NCBI GenBank assembly: GCA_963795555.1
Contig: CAWCHZ010000002.1
Location: 930,001-994,000 of the forward strand
Length of the DNA stretch: 64,000 nucleotides
Direction of reading: 5' to 3'
Source: CAWCHZ01 sp963795555
GTDB lineage: Bacteria > Actinomycetota > Thermoleophilia > Solirubrobacterales > Solirubrobacteraceae
The position numbers were made by a program, and so were the translations under genes. Below, one piece after another: positions 24,772-33,523 of this stretch (position 1 is the first letter of the stretch; every line of letters begins with the position of its first letter). Below the pieces are notes generated by a model, which was given only the letters and a program-made list of their open reading frames with translations, was not told the origin of the DNA and did not search any database.

Positions 24772-24950
24772 ATGCTCCACCGGTCCCGGTCACCACGCCT
24801 GCTGTCCACGCTCGGCCTGCTCAGCTCCTTGGCGCTGGGGCTGGCTACGCGACGATCGGCTGGAACCTCGACCCGCAGGACTGGGCCCGGCCAGGGGCTA
24901 CGGTGATCGTCCAGCGCGTGCTCGGCGCGAAGATCATCTACAACCGTTGA
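24772..24950 (+). pseudogene. Polysaccharide deacetylase remnant (internally deleted and frameshifted)
   Basis: An ATG at 24772 starts a signal-peptide-like stretch (LLSTLGLLSSLALGLA). Shortly after, a different frame reads GYATIGWNLDPQDWARPGAT and VIVQRVLGAKIIYNR before TGA. That segment matches the WxxDPxDWxRPGA-IVxRVL stretch near the end of NodB-type deacetylases, but the catalytic core is missing. The TGA (24948-24950) overlaps the TTG start of the GlcD-like gene (TTGA), so the remnant may still matter as a translational lead-in. Confidence 0.6.
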
Positions 24951-26371
24951 GCGATCACCCGCGCCGCACCACCCCCCGAGTGCCGGCGAGCGGCCACCGT
25001 GCGCTGCGTCGCGAGCTGGTCGCGCTCGTCGGTGAGGACGCGGTGCAGCTGCCGATCGAGGACCTGACGCTGCTGCGCGACGCGACCGAGACGCGCGGCC
25101 TCAGCGGCGCGGCGCTGGCCGCTGTCTTCCCCCAGACGCCCGCGCAGGTCGCCGCGGTCGTCGCCTGGGCGCAGGCGCGCCAGGTCCCGTTCGTCGCGCG
25201 TGGCGGTGGCACCGGCTACGCCGGCGGCGCCATACCGGATGCCGGCTCGTTGATCATCGCCACCAACCGCCTGCGCGCGATCCGCGAGGTCAATCCCGCG
25301 TCCTGGCTGATGACCGTCGAGGCAGGCCTGACGACAGCCGAGGTCCAGCGCCTGGCGCGCGAGAGCGGGCTCTGGCTGGCGCCCAACCCGGGCGCCGCCG
25401 AGCAGTCGCTGATCGGCGGCAACGTCGCGACCAACGCTGGCGGTCCGCGCTCGCTGCGCTTCGGCTCGATGCGCGCCTGGATCGGCGGCCTGGAGGTTGT
25501 GCTGCCCGATGGCACGCTGCTGCGGACCGGCGGCCGAACACGCAAGAACGTCGAGACGCTCGATCTCACCGGCCTGCTCTGCGGCTCGGAGGGCACGCTC
25601 GGCGTGATCACCGCGGTCACGCTGCGGCTGCAACCGCGGCCGGAGGTGATCGCGCCGCGGGTCGCGCTCTACGCCAGCCGCGAGGACGGCCTGGTCGCCT
25701 TGCAGGCGGTGATGGCGTGCGGCTGTGTACCGGCGGCGCTCGAGTTCCTCGACGCGGGTGCGCTCGCGGCAGGCGCCGGCAGCTTCCCCGCCGAGCTGCC
25801 CCCGTCGGCCCGCTTCCTGGTGCTGGCCGAGTCCTGCGGACCCCACTCGGTCGTCGATGCGGAATTGGCGATCCTCACCGAGGCGCTGCACCCGGGCGCG
25901 CTGGCGATCCACGCTCCGCACGAGCGCGCAGCCGCGCAGCGGCTGATCGCCTGGCGCGACGGCGTCTCGCTGGCCGTCGTCGCCCAACATGGCGGCAAGC
26001 TCTCCGAGGACGTGGTCGTGCCGTTCGACCGCCTCGCCGAGGCGCTGGCGATGATCGACGCGGTCGGCGCTGAGCACGGCCTCCCGGTGACCAGCTGGGG
26101 GCACGCCGGCGATGGCAACCTGCACGCCACCGTGCTGGTGGATCGCGCGAGCGAGCCGGACCTACGCCGCGCCGAGCGCGCCGCGGCGGCGCTGCTCGAG
26201 ATCCCATTCGCGCTGGGCGGGGCGCTCTCCGGCGAGCACGGCATCGGCTTGGTCAAGCGTGCCGCGGCCGCGCGTCTGCCGGCCGAGCTGCTCGACGCCC
26301 AGGCGGCGGTGGCGCGGGCGCTCGACCCGCACGATCTCGCCAACCCGGGCCGCAAGCTGCCTGTACGCTGA
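24947..26371 (+). CDS. FAD-linked oxidase, glycolate oxidase GlcD / D-lactate dehydrogenase type
   Basis: A 474-residue VAO-family flavoprotein. The PCMH FAD-binding domain (about 40-220) shows FVARGGGTGYAGGAIPD, NPGAAEQSLIGGNVATNAGG and LTGLLCGSEGTLGVIT. The C-terminal substrate cap (about 220-474) carries TSWGHAGDGNLHATVLVD and GGALSGEHGIGLVK, the usual GlcD motifs. It oxidises a 2-hydroxy acid such as glycolate or D-lactate with an unknown electron acceptor; no GlcE/GlcF partner is adjacent. TTG at 24947 overlaps the upstream remnant's stop; a GTG at 24980 is an alternative start. Confidence 0.87.
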   Translation: MSDHPRRTTPRVPASGHRALRRELVALVGEDAVQLPIEDLTLLRDATETRGLSGAALAAVFPQTPAQVAAVVAWAQARQVPFVARGGGTGYAGGAIPDAGSLIIATNRLRAIREVNPASWLMTVEAGLTTAEVQRLARESGLWLAPNPGAAEQSLIGGNVATNAGGPRSLRFGSMRAWIGGLEVVLPDGTLLRTGGRTRKNVETLDLTGLLCGSEGTLGVITAVTLRLQPRPEVIAPRVALYASREDGLVALQAVMACGCVPAALEFLDAGALAAGAGSFPAELPPSARFLVLAESCGPHSVVDAELAILTEALHPGALAIHAPHERAAAQRLIAWRDGVSLAVVAQHGGKLSEDVVVPFDRLAEALAMIDAVGAEHGLPVTSWGHAGDGNLHATVLVDRASEPDLRRAERAAAALLEIPFALGGALSGEHGIGLVKRAAAARLPAELLDAQAAVARALDPHDLANPGRKLPVR

Positions 26372-26379
26372 CCCGCCGC

Positions 26380-27210
26380 TCAGGTGTCGCGCCGGACCAT
26401 CAGCACCGCGGCGATCGCGATCGTCAGCGCCACGTAGCCGCAGAAGAGCGCCAGCCCGGGACCGGGCGCGAGCAGGTCCGAGCCGTGCGTCAGCGAGAAG
26501 ATCGCCCGGCCGGCGTTGCTCGGCAGGTACGGCGAGATGGCGTTGTTCCAGCTCGCCGGCAGGATGTTCAGCAGCGGTGGGATCACGAAGAGGATCGCCG
26601 CGAAGATCGCGATCCCGCCAGCCGTGCTGCGGATGATCGCGCCGAGGCCCAGGGCGAAGATGCCGATCAGCGTCAGGTAGACGGCGCCTCCGAGCACCGA
26701 GCGGGCGACGCCGGGGTGCGAGAAGGCGATCTGCAGGATGGGGCGCTGATCGAGGATCGCCTGGCTGGCGAAGAATGCGATCAGCACGGCCGGGACCATC
26801 AGCGCCAGCGTCACGGCGCCGAAGACCCCAGCCTTGGCCCACAGCACCGGCAGACGCCGGGGCACGGCGATGAACGTCGCACGGATCATCCCGGTCGAGT
26901 ACTCGCCGGTGATCACCAGCACACCGAGCACGCCGATCGCCAGCTGGGCGACGTTGACGCCCGACAGAGCGACGTCGAGCGGCTGGCGGTGGGCGCGCTC
27001 GGCGAGGCTCAGATGCGGCCAGCGCGCGTTGAGGACTGCCGCAAACAGCAGCGGAAAGCCGATCCCCAGCAGCGTGCCCACGAACAGCGACCAGCGCGTC
27101 GAGCGCAGCGAGCGCAGCTTGGTCCACTCCGATAGCGCGACGCGAGCTTGCGTCACACGGCCGGCGCGCGCCTCCTTGGGCAACGGGACGGCGACGGTGG
27201 CGTTGGTCAT
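26380..27210 (-). CDS. ABC-2 type transporter permease
   Basis: A 276-residue membrane protein with six hydrophobic spans. The N-terminal ALSEWTKLRSLRSTRWSLFV is the cytosolic lead-in typical of actinobacterial ABC-2 permeases. It also has VITGEYSTGMIRATF and two long helices rich in Gly/Ala/Leu near residues 130-160 and 180-225. It is the membrane half of an export complex with the ATPase just upstream: its ATG overlaps the ATPase stop (27207-27210). The substrate is unknown. Confidence 0.9.
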   Translation of the reverse strand: MTNATVAVPLPKEARAGRVTQARVALSEWTKLRSLRSTRWSLFVGTLLGIGFPLLFAAVLNARWPHLSLAERAHRQPLDVALSGVNVAQLAIGVLGVLVITGEYSTGMIRATFIAVPRRLPVLWAKAGVFGAVTLALMVPAVLIAFFASQAILDQRPILQIAFSHPGVARSVLGGAVYLTLIGIFALGLGAIIRSTAGGIAIFAAILFVIPPLLNILPASWNNAISPYLPSNAGRAIFSLTHGSDLLAPGPGLALFCGYVALTIAIAAVLMVRRDT

Positions 27211-28157
27211 GCCGGCTGCTCCTCGCGTTCGGCCAGCGACGACGACTGCACCGGCAGGCCGGCGCGGTACTCGACGTCCGCTCTGGTGAGGTCCATGAAG
27301 GCTTCCTCGAGCGAGGCGTGCTGCGGCGTCAGCTCGTGCAGCACGACACCTTCGACCGCTGCCGTCTCGCCGACCTGCTCGGCCGTCAGGCCGCTGACCT
27401 CCAGCACGCCAGGCTCGATCACGGCGACCTCGACGTCGGGGCCGACGAGCGCGTCACGCAGCTGCGTCGCCTGCGGCGAGCGCACACGCACGACGCTGCC
27501 CGCCGCCTGGCGGACGAAGTCATCGACGCTCATGTCGGCGATCAGCCGTCCCCGACCGATCACGACCAGATGGTCGGCGGTCAGCGCCATCTCGCTCATC
27601 AGATGTGACGAGACGAACACCGTGCGGCCCTCGGCGGCAAGGCTCTTGAGCAGGTTGCGGATCCACTGGATGCCCTCCGGGTCAAGCCCGTTGACGGGCT
27701 CGTCGAGCAGCAGCGTCCCCGGGTCGCCGAGCAGCGCGGTCGCGATCCCCAGCCGCTGGCCCATCCCCAGCGAGAACTGCCCGGCACGCTTCCAGGCCAC
27801 GTCGTGCAGCCCGACCATGTCGATCAACTCGAGCACGCGCTGCTTGGGGATGCCGTGCGTCTGCGCCAGCGCGAGCAGGTGGTGGTAGGCCGAGCGCCCG
27901 GTGTGAACCGAGCGCGCCTCGAGCAGCGCGCCGACGTCGAACAGTGGCGCGCGGTGCTCGCGGTAGGACTTGCCGTCCACTGTTACGCCGCCGGCGGTCG
28001 GGGCGTCCAATCCGAGGATCAGCCGCATCGTCGTCGACTTGCCGGACCCGTTCGGTCCGAGGAAGCCGGTGACCATGCCGGGACGCACGGTGAAGGTGAG
28101 CTCGTCGACGGCCCGCTTGGGGCCGTAGTCCTTGGTCAGCGAGTGTGCCTCGATCAT
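27207..28157 (-). CDS. ABC transporter ATP-binding protein
   Basis: A 316-residue cytosolic ATPase. Walker A GFLGPNGSGKSTTMRL (about 34-49), the Q-loop region, signature QFSLGMGQRLGIA, Walker B TLLLDEPVNGLDPEGI, H-loop VFVSSHLM. The C-terminal 90 residues form the accessory region common to ABC-2 drug/bacitracin-type exporters. The ATG at 28157 is chosen; a TTG three codons earlier (28166) is possible. It pairs with the permease through an ATGA overlap. A divergent MarR gene lies 155 bp upstream and may regulate the exporter. Confidence 0.9.
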   Translation of the reverse strand: MIEAHSLTKDYGPKRAVDELTFTVRPGMVTGFLGPNGSGKSTTMRLILGLDAPTAGGVTVDGKSYREHRAPLFDVGALLEARSVHTGRSAYHHLLALAQTHGIPKQRVLELIDMVGLHDVAWKRAGQFSLGMGQRLGIATALLGDPGTLLLDEPVNGLDPEGIQWIRNLLKSLAAEGRTVFVSSHLMSEMALTADHLVVIGRGRLIADMSVDDFVRQAAGSVVRVRSPQATQLRDALVGPDVEVAVIEPGVLEVSGLTAEQVGETAAVEGVVLHELTPQHASLEEAFMDLTRADVEYRAGLPVQSSSLAEREEQPA

Positions 28158-28311
28158 GGACGACAAGCTACAGACCGCCTGACGCCGGCACCTCGTGCCG
28201 GCGGATGAACCTGGTCTCGTTCGCGAGGAGGACGCGAGGAGGAGATGAATCGTGCGCGCGATGGGAGGCGGCGTCTGCGGGTGGGGCCGGATCGCCGTAC
28301 TCTGGCGGCTG

Positions 28312-28803
28312 ATGAGCCAAAGCCCCCGCAGCTTCGGCGCCGCCGCGGCGATCAGAACCGCACTGGCGCGCTTTCAGCGCAGCACGGAACGGATCTGTCG
28401 TGCCAATGGGCTGACGGCGGACCAGTACACGCTGCTGCTGCTGGTCAAGGGCGCCGATGGCAGCACGACGACGGTTGGCAGCCTCGCCAGCCGTCTGGCG
28501 CTCGCCCACAACACGATCGTCGAGCGGATCAATCGCGCGGTGGCCGCCGGGTTGCTGGTCCGCGACCACGCACCCGACGATGGACGTGTCTCGCTCGTGC
28601 GCTTGACCGCAGAGGGCGAACGTCGCCTGATCGCGGCATACCGGGCGCTCGGCGCGGACGCCGATCGCCTCGTTGACGCGATCATCGCGAGTGAGGTTGG
28701 CGCCGCCCTCGCGGGCGAGGCGGGGCGGCCGACGCCCGACGCACCTCCGCGGCTGACGGCCGACGTGGGCGACACGCCCAGCGAAGGGCCACCCCTCGCC
28801 TGA
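28312..28803 (+). CDS. MarR family transcriptional regulator
   Basis: A 163-residue winged-helix regulator from ATG at 28312; longer starts are open but lack support. Helices ALARFQRSTERICRANGLTA, the recognition region TVGSLASRLALAHNTIVERINRAV and the wing DHAPDDGRVSLVRLTAEGE are standard MarR. The tail (from about 130) is Pro/Gly-rich and probably disordered. Divergent placement next to the ABC exporter suggests repression of that exporter in response to a small molecule. Confidence 0.85.
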   Translation: MSQSPRSFGAAAAIRTALARFQRSTERICRANGLTADQYTLLLLVKGADGSTTTVGSLASRLALAHNTIVERINRAVAAGLLVRDHAPDDGRVSLVRLTAEGERRLIAAYRALGADADRLVDAIIASEVGAALAGEAGRPTPDAPPRLTADVGDTPSEGPPLA

Positions 28804-28808
28804 GCCGG

Positions 28809-28852
28809 GCTGACGTTCGGCGCTGGCTCAGCTGACGTTCGGCGCTGGCTCA
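28809..28852. repeat. Perfect 22-bp tandem duplication between two gene ends
   Basis: Unit gctgacgttcggcgctggct plus ca at 28809-28830 and 28831-28852, between the convergent MarR and luciferase-like stop codons. The second copy reaches the stop codon of the luciferase-like gene (28850-28852). Confidence 0.95.
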
Positions 28853-29938
28853 GCCGGCGCTCGGCACGGCCGCACCCCGCCCCGTCGCGGCGCCCGTGAA
28901 GTGCGGGATGACGCGGTCGGCGAAGATCTCCTGCGCCTTGATCGCCTTCCAGTGGTCGATCCCACCGGGGTTGACGGTGATCGCCACCTCCGTCAGGCCC
29001 TCGCAGACATCGCGCGTCGCCTCGATGCGCTCGATGATGTCCTGCGGCGTGCCGACCCAGACGATGTCGTCGGCGATCATCTGCTCGTAGGGCGTCGCGG
29101 CCAGCTGCTCCATGATGCCCGAGGCATAGAAGCCATAGCCGGCAGCGTTCAGCTCCTCCGCCGGGGCAACCTCGGCCAGCGGGGAGGCGTTGCCCTCCAG
29201 GAAGCCGCGCATCGCCTGCTCGGCGTCGCGCAGCGCGACATCCCGATCGTCATCCATGTAGCAGGCGTGGATCCAGACGATGTCGGGATCGTTGCCGTGC
29301 TCGGCGCAGCTGCGACGGTAGATGTCGAGCTGCCCGCGCAGCGCCTCGTAGGGCAGCAGCGGCGGCACCGCCACCGCCCAGCCGCGCTGACCCGCAAGCT
29401 CATAGGTCGAGTCGCTCGTGCCCCCGACGAAGACGCGCGGAATGCGCTTGGGCGGTGGCGGATAGATGTGCGAGTCACGCACCTCATAGAAACGTCCTTG
29501 GTGGGAGAAACGCTCGTTGTCGAGCGCTTTGAAGAAGACCTCGAACGCCTCGTCGTAGAGCTCGCGCACGTCGCCCAGACGGACTCCAGCCTTTGGCGGG
29601 ATCCAGCCGTGCCCGCGCCCAACGCCGAACTCATAGCGACCCTCGAGCATGATCTCCGCGGCGGCGATACGCGACGCCAGCACGGTCGGGTTGTGGTAGG
29701 GCAGCACATGCAGCATCGTGCGGAAGCGGATCTGGCGGGTGCGTGGAGCGACCTGGCAGAAGAAGGACAGCGGATCCGGCGATGCCGAGAAGCGCGGGAA
29801 GAAGAAGTGCTCGACGATCGCGTAGGTCTCGAAGCCGAGCCGATCGGCGTGAACGATCTGCTCGGCGACCTCGGCGTAGAGCCGTTCGACGGGCTTCCCG
29901 GGCCAGTGCTGCATCTCCGAATAGACGCTGAATCGCAT
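28850..29938 (-). CDS. LLM-class (luciferase-like) flavin-dependent monooxygenase
   Basis: A 362-residue TIM-barrel protein of the bacterial luciferase/F420-or-FMN family. MRFSVYSEMQHWPGKPVERL begins strand 1. EVAEQIVHADRLGFETYAIVEHFFF, RFRTMLHVLPYHNPTVLASR and YEFGVGRGHGW (the flavin-phosphate GxGRG motif) follow in the usual order. ATG at 29938 is preceded by GGAGGAG at ideal spacing, which settles the start over longer options. It would oxidise an organic substrate with reduced flavin or F420; the substrate is unknown. A strong palindrome cluster lies about 90-175 bp upstream. Confidence 0.88.
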   Translation of the reverse strand: MRFSVYSEMQHWPGKPVERLYAEVAEQIVHADRLGFETYAIVEHFFFPRFSASPDPLSFFCQVAPRTRQIRFRTMLHVLPYHNPTVLASRIAAAEIMLEGRYEFGVGRGHGWIPPKAGVRLGDVRELYDEAFEVFFKALDNERFSHQGRFYEVRDSHIYPPPPKRIPRVFVGGTSDSTYELAGQRGWAVAVPPLLPYEALRGQLDIYRRSCAEHGNDPDIVWIHACYMDDDRDVALRDAEQAMRGFLEGNASPLAEVAPAEELNAAGYGFYASGIMEQLAATPYEQMIADDIVWVGTPQDIIERIEATRDVCEGLTEVAITVNPGGIDHWKAIKAQEIFADRVIPHFTGAATGRGAAVPSAG

Positions 29939-30026
29939 CGCTCCTCCGTCGCTCGTGCTCGGCCTGACCACTGCCTTTTGGGCCGTCGAGCCACTCTAGG
30001 AACGGCTCGCATCAAATGTCAACCAG

Positions 30027-30115
30027 CGCCATTGTGGCGGTGGACCGCCACAATGGCGGCGGCGCCGACCCCGCGGCGCTCGGCGCGACCGCTGTGCTGT
30101 CCCCACAATGGCGGT
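30027..30115. promoter_or_regulatory. Three-copy CCGCCACAATGGCGG operator-like cluster
   Basis: Two copies of the palindromic 15-mer CCGCCA-caa-TGGCGG (first one reversed, one edge base different) lie head to head. They form a perfect 15-bp inverted repeat (30027-30041 with 30044-30058). A third, slightly altered copy sits at about 30101-30113. The cluster is upstream of the luciferase-like gene (start 29938) and just past the stop of the beta-propeller gene (30136). Confidence 0.65.
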
Positions 30116-30135
30116 CGACGACGACGGTGATGGCG

Positions 30136-31521
30136 CTAGCCGAACGCCTGCACCCGGCCGCCAGCCGCGACGAAGATCCGACCGCCGCTTGCGGCCGGCG
30201 TCGCGAAGTGCGCCGTGCTGCCGATCGACGTGCGCCAGCGCACGCCGCCGGTCGCGGGATCGAGCTGGTAGAGCGACCCGGAGCTCATCGCCCACAATCC
30301 CGGTCCGGCGAGGATCGGGGGGAAGCTTGCCGCACCCTGGCGCCAGACCCGCTGCAGCTGATTGCCAACGAGCCGGACCGCCACGATTCCATTGGTGCAG
30401 GGAACGTAGATCGTGCCGCCGGAATACGCCTCGCCGCCGAACGCGGCGTCGCAGATCGAACGCGAGGACAGCTGGTGGCCGATGCCACCAAGCCGGCCCG
30501 CGTTGAGCACGTAGGCCGTGCCGGTCTTGCCGATGATGAAGACCCGTCCGCCACTCAGCAGCAGCGGGCTCGTCGACCCCAGATCGAGGTCGCTGGCGCT
30601 CAAATAGCCGAAGTTGCTCGGCGCGAACCAGCCGGCCAGGCGCAGACCCGGGGTCAGGCGGATCACGCTGTCACCGAAGTCGAAGTGCGACGAGCTGCTG
30701 CCATTGCCGGTGGCGACGTAGAGGTTGCCGCCCGCATCGATCGACGGCCCGGGCGCCGCCCAGATCGCCCCCTCGTTAGCGCTTGGCACGCGGAACGCAA
30801 GGATGCGCCCGCGGCCGGACTGCGCTGCGCCCAAGACCCAGCCGTGGTAGCTGCCACAGTCGCCGTAGAGGCCGCCATAGGAGACATAGACGCGGCCGTT
30901 GGCGAGCGCCAGCGCGGCGCGCTGCTGCTCGGTCTTGTAGTCGCCGCCGGGTGGATCGATGCCGCGCTGCCAGCGCACGCGTCCGCTGGCGACGTCGAGC
31001 GCGACCAGCACATGACGGAAGCCGCGCTTGTACACGACCACGTAGACGACCCCGCGGCGAGCGTCAGCCACCGGCGTGCCCGTGATCCCCGACGGGTCGA
31101 TGTTGCCACAGGGCAGATCGCCGCCGGACACGGGCGTCCCGAGGTGCACGCCCCAAAGCCGTGCACCGCTGGCGGCGTCCAGGGCGTAGACCGAGTCGTT
31201 CTCGGTCGCGACGATCACACGCCCCCCGACGACCAGCGGCTCGGCGTAGACGGCGCCGTCGACGGGGATCGACCAGAGCCGGTGCGCACTGCCCAGCGCC
31301 GGACCGGACCCCGCCACGCCGCGGTGTCCACGCCCGCCGTGATACGTCGGCCAGTCCGCCCCGCGCGCTGCGGCCGAGACGGCGTGAGCGCGCGCCGACC
31401 GCGACGGGCCCGGCGGCGTCGCCGCCGGCGAGCCGACCGGCCGCGAGCCCGCGCACGCGAACAGCATCGCGGTCGCGACCACGGTGGCGACAAGCATGGT
31501 CCGGCGGCGCATCCGCGACAT
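30136..31521 (-). CDS. PQQ-type beta-propeller lipoprotein
   Basis: A 461-residue exported protein. MSRMRRRTMLVATVVATAML then FACAGS is a lipoprotein signal peptide with lipobox LFAC. The mature part has repeated beta-propeller blades: VDGAVYAEPLVVGGRVIVAT, NDSVYALDAASGARLWGVHL, VLVALDVASGRVRWQRGI and SLYQLDPATGGVRWRTSIGS, the W-docking pattern of PQQ-dependent dehydrogenases. Catalytic PQQ and Ca ligands are not evident, so a binding or scaffold role outside the membrane is likelier. ATG at 31521 chosen; GTG at 31539 is possible. Confidence 0.83.
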   Translation of the reverse strand: MSRMRRRTMLVATVVATAMLFACAGSRPVGSPAATPPGPSRSARAHAVSAAARGADWPTYHGGRGHRGVAGSGPALGSAHRLWSIPVDGAVYAEPLVVGGRVIVATENDSVYALDAASGARLWGVHLGTPVSGGDLPCGNIDPSGITGTPVADARRGVVYVVVYKRGFRHVLVALDVASGRVRWQRGIDPPGGDYKTEQQRAALALANGRVYVSYGGLYGDCGSYHGWVLGAAQSGRGRILAFRVPSANEGAIWAAPGPSIDAGGNLYVATGNGSSSSHFDFGDSVIRLTPGLRLAGWFAPSNFGYLSASDLDLGSTSPLLLSGGRVFIIGKTGTAYVLNAGRLGGIGHQLSSRSICDAAFGGEAYSGGTIYVPCTNGIVAVRLVGNQLQRVWRQGAASFPPILAGPGLWAMSSGSLYQLDPATGGVRWRTSIGSTAHFATPAASGGRIFVAAGGRVQAFG

Positions 31522-31632
31522 CCTAGTGGGACGACTCACCGCAATCCGTTGCTACGCCGACGCACGCCGTGAGCGCCCGCGCCCCGATCGTCGCTGCGCG
31601 TACGAACGCCGCGGGCGCCCGTGCACCGGCCG

Positions 31633-32211
31633 TCAGGCGCGTGCCCCCGCGCCGGCGGCGCGATCACGAGCCTCCGCGAACACCTCGACGATCTTCGCGC
31701 AGAACGCCGGCAGGTCATCTGGCTTGCGGCTGGAGACCATGTTGCGATCCACGACCACCTCCTGGTCGACCCAGCGACCGCCGGCGTTGCGGATGTCGGT
31801 CTGAAGCGAGGGCCATGAGGTCAGCGTGCGATCGCGCACGACATCGGCCTCCACCAACGTCCACGGCCCGTGACAGATCACGCCGACGGGCTTGCCGTCC
31901 GCGAGCATCGCCCTGATGAGGGCGACGGCCTGCGGTTGGGTGCGCAGCTGGTCGGGATTGGCGACCCCGCCCGGCAGCACGAGCGCGTCGTAGTCGCTTG
32001 CCTGCGCCTCCTCGAGCGTCCGATCGACCGGGAAGGTGCACGACTTGTCGAGATGCTGGAAGGCCTGCACCTCGCCGGCCTCGGGCGCGATCAGCTCGGG
32101 TCTGGCCCCCGCCCGCTCGACGGCCTGCCACGGCTTGGTCAGCTCGACCTCCTCGACTCCCTCCTGTGCGACCAAGAACGCGATCCTCTTGCCATTGAGC
32201 TCGGATGCCAT
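31633..32211 (-). CDS. DJ-1/PfpI family type 1 glutamine amidotransferase-like protein
   Basis: A 192-residue protein of the PfpI/YraA subgroup. KRIAFLVAQEGVEEVELTKP opens the fold, the nucleophile elbow is VGVICHGPWTLVEADVV (Cys near 113 followed by His-Gly-Pro), and YDALVLPGGVANPD supplies the Glu/Asp-side region. This subgroup is stress-related, described as protease- or deglycase-like. The last 15 residues (ARDRAAGAGARA) are low complexity. It lies alone, divergent from nothing obvious; 32212-32371 holds no gene. Confidence 0.9.
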   Translation of the reverse strand: MASELNGKRIAFLVAQEGVEEVELTKPWQAVERAGARPELIAPEAGEVQAFQHLDKSCTFPVDRTLEEAQASDYDALVLPGGVANPDQLRTQPQAVALIRAMLADGKPVGVICHGPWTLVEADVVRDRTLTSWPSLQTDIRNAGGRWVDQEVVVDRNMVSSRKPDDLPAFCAKIVEVFAEARDRAAGAGARA

Positions 32212-32371
32212 CGGGCTTCCTCCAGCGCCGGGGACGACTTACGACCAGGCGTCTACCCCCGCGGCTGGGACGAAAACGGGTCGCCTGCGCCACAGCAGGA
32301 GACGGACCCGTCCATCTTCCAGCCTGCCGCGCTGCCCCGCGCGAGCGCTGTCGCGCCCCATGCGAGCGGCG

Positions 32372-32935
32372 CTATCGCGCCGCCGACGCGACGTCCGGAT
32401 CGTCGACGGGATCGTCCGGATCGGCCACCGAATCGTCCGGATCGGGCAGCGCAGCGCGATCGGTCACCGCCGCTGCTGCGTCCAGCTGGCCGAGGACACC
32501 CGCGTCGGCGAGGGCATCCACGCGCTCCAGCTGACGACCATCCGTGGGAACGCCCTGTCCATCGGCGCCGCCATTCTCGGGTGGTGCGAGCACGAATGAC
32601 TCGACCGCGTAGTCGGGGTCGATGTGGTTGTCGCTGAGGAAGGCGATCACCCGACGCCCGCAGATCGCCTCGATGCTGGCGACCAGGTCCGGGCCCATCG
32701 TCCGCTGGTAGGCCTTGCGGTTCGCGAGCACGAGCGCAGCCTCGTCGTTGCGCACGAGGCTCTGCTCGCCCTTGGTCAGGGTGTCCTGAAGGACGATCGT
32801 GATGAGGTCGTCGTTGATGTAGGTGCGCGCCTTGGTGGGGCCGCGTCCGGTGTACTCGCTCAGCAACCGCGTCACGGCATTCGAGATCGCCGAGGCCATC
32901 GGCCCGGCGGTCAGCGCTTCCAGCGGCAGGCCCAT
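32372..32935 (-). CDS. DUF2294 (Na-translocating-type) domain protein with Asp/Pro tail
   Basis: A 187-residue protein from ATG at 32935. Residues 1-120 match DUF2294: ISNAVTRLLSEYTGRGPTKA, YINDDLITIVLQDTLTKGEQ, and the hallmark VIAFLSDNHIDPDYAVESFVL. The C-terminal 65 residues are acidic and repetitive (DPDDSVADPDDPVDDPDV), added to the domain. The STAS gene lies 64 bp upstream on the same strand, so they may share a transcript. The function of DUF2294 is not established. Confidence 0.78.
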   Translation of the reverse strand: MGLPLEALTAGPMASAISNAVTRLLSEYTGRGPTKARTYINDDLITIVLQDTLTKGEQSLVRNDEAALVLANRKAYQRTMGPDLVASIEAICGRRVIAFLSDNHIDPDYAVESFVLAPPENGGADGQGVPTDGRQLERVDALADAGVLGQLDAAAAVTDRAALPDPDDSVADPDDPVDDPDVASAAR

Positions 32936-32999
32936 CACTTCAACGGCTCCTCGAGCGCGCGCGAGGCATAAGTCATGTCTACCCAACCCTTCCCGAAAG

Positions 33000-33269
33000 C
33001 TATCCGGCCACCGGCAGCAGCTCCAGCAGCCCCGTTATCTCCATCACCCGTCGCACCTGGGGCTGCAGGCCGCGGATCTCCAGCCGCCTGCCGTCGCCTT
33101 CTGCTCGCTGGCTCAGCTCGATCAGCGTCCGCAGCCCTACGGAGTCGATGAACGAGACGGCGCTGAGGTCCAGCACGAGAACGCCACCGCCACGCTCAGC
33201 AGGCTTGGCTGCCTCTGCCAGCTGAGCAGCGGTGACGAGGTCGATCTCGCCCGTGATCGTGAGCCTCAT
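33000..33269 (-). CDS. STAS-domain anti-sigma factor antagonist
   Basis: An 89-residue single STAS domain. LTITGEIDLVTAAQLAEAA is strand 1-helix 1, and VLDLSAVSFIDSVGLRTLIEL holds the phosphorylatable Ser in IDSVGL, followed by LEIRGLQPQVRRVMEITGL. This is the SpoIIAA/RsbV type: the unphosphorylated form releases a sigma factor from its anti-sigma kinase. No kinase or sigma gene is adjacent. It precedes the DUF2294 gene and may reflect stress-sigma signalling. Confidence 0.9.
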   Translation of the reverse strand: MRLTITGEIDLVTAAQLAEAAKPAERGGGVLVLDLSAVSFIDSVGLRTLIELSQRAEGDGRRLEIRGLQPQVRRVMEITGLLELLPVAG

Positions 33270-33523
33270 CGCTCCCTCGACTTGCTGCGCCTCGATCCCA
33301 AGGCCGGGCGGTCGGGTCAGCGGACGGTTCTGCTCAGAGACGATCGTGCGCTCCTCTCAACGGGGTATCGAGAGGGCGTCCACCGACGCCGCTCACGCTG
33401 CATCGGGTCCAGCCCCTGGCTTCGTGTCCGAGAGCCCCGTGGGAAGCGAGGTACTCGGCCGGCGCGGATTCTAGTGGGCGCCAGCGCGGCAGTCGAGGCG
33501 CGGCCGGTTTGAATGTTGCTTTC

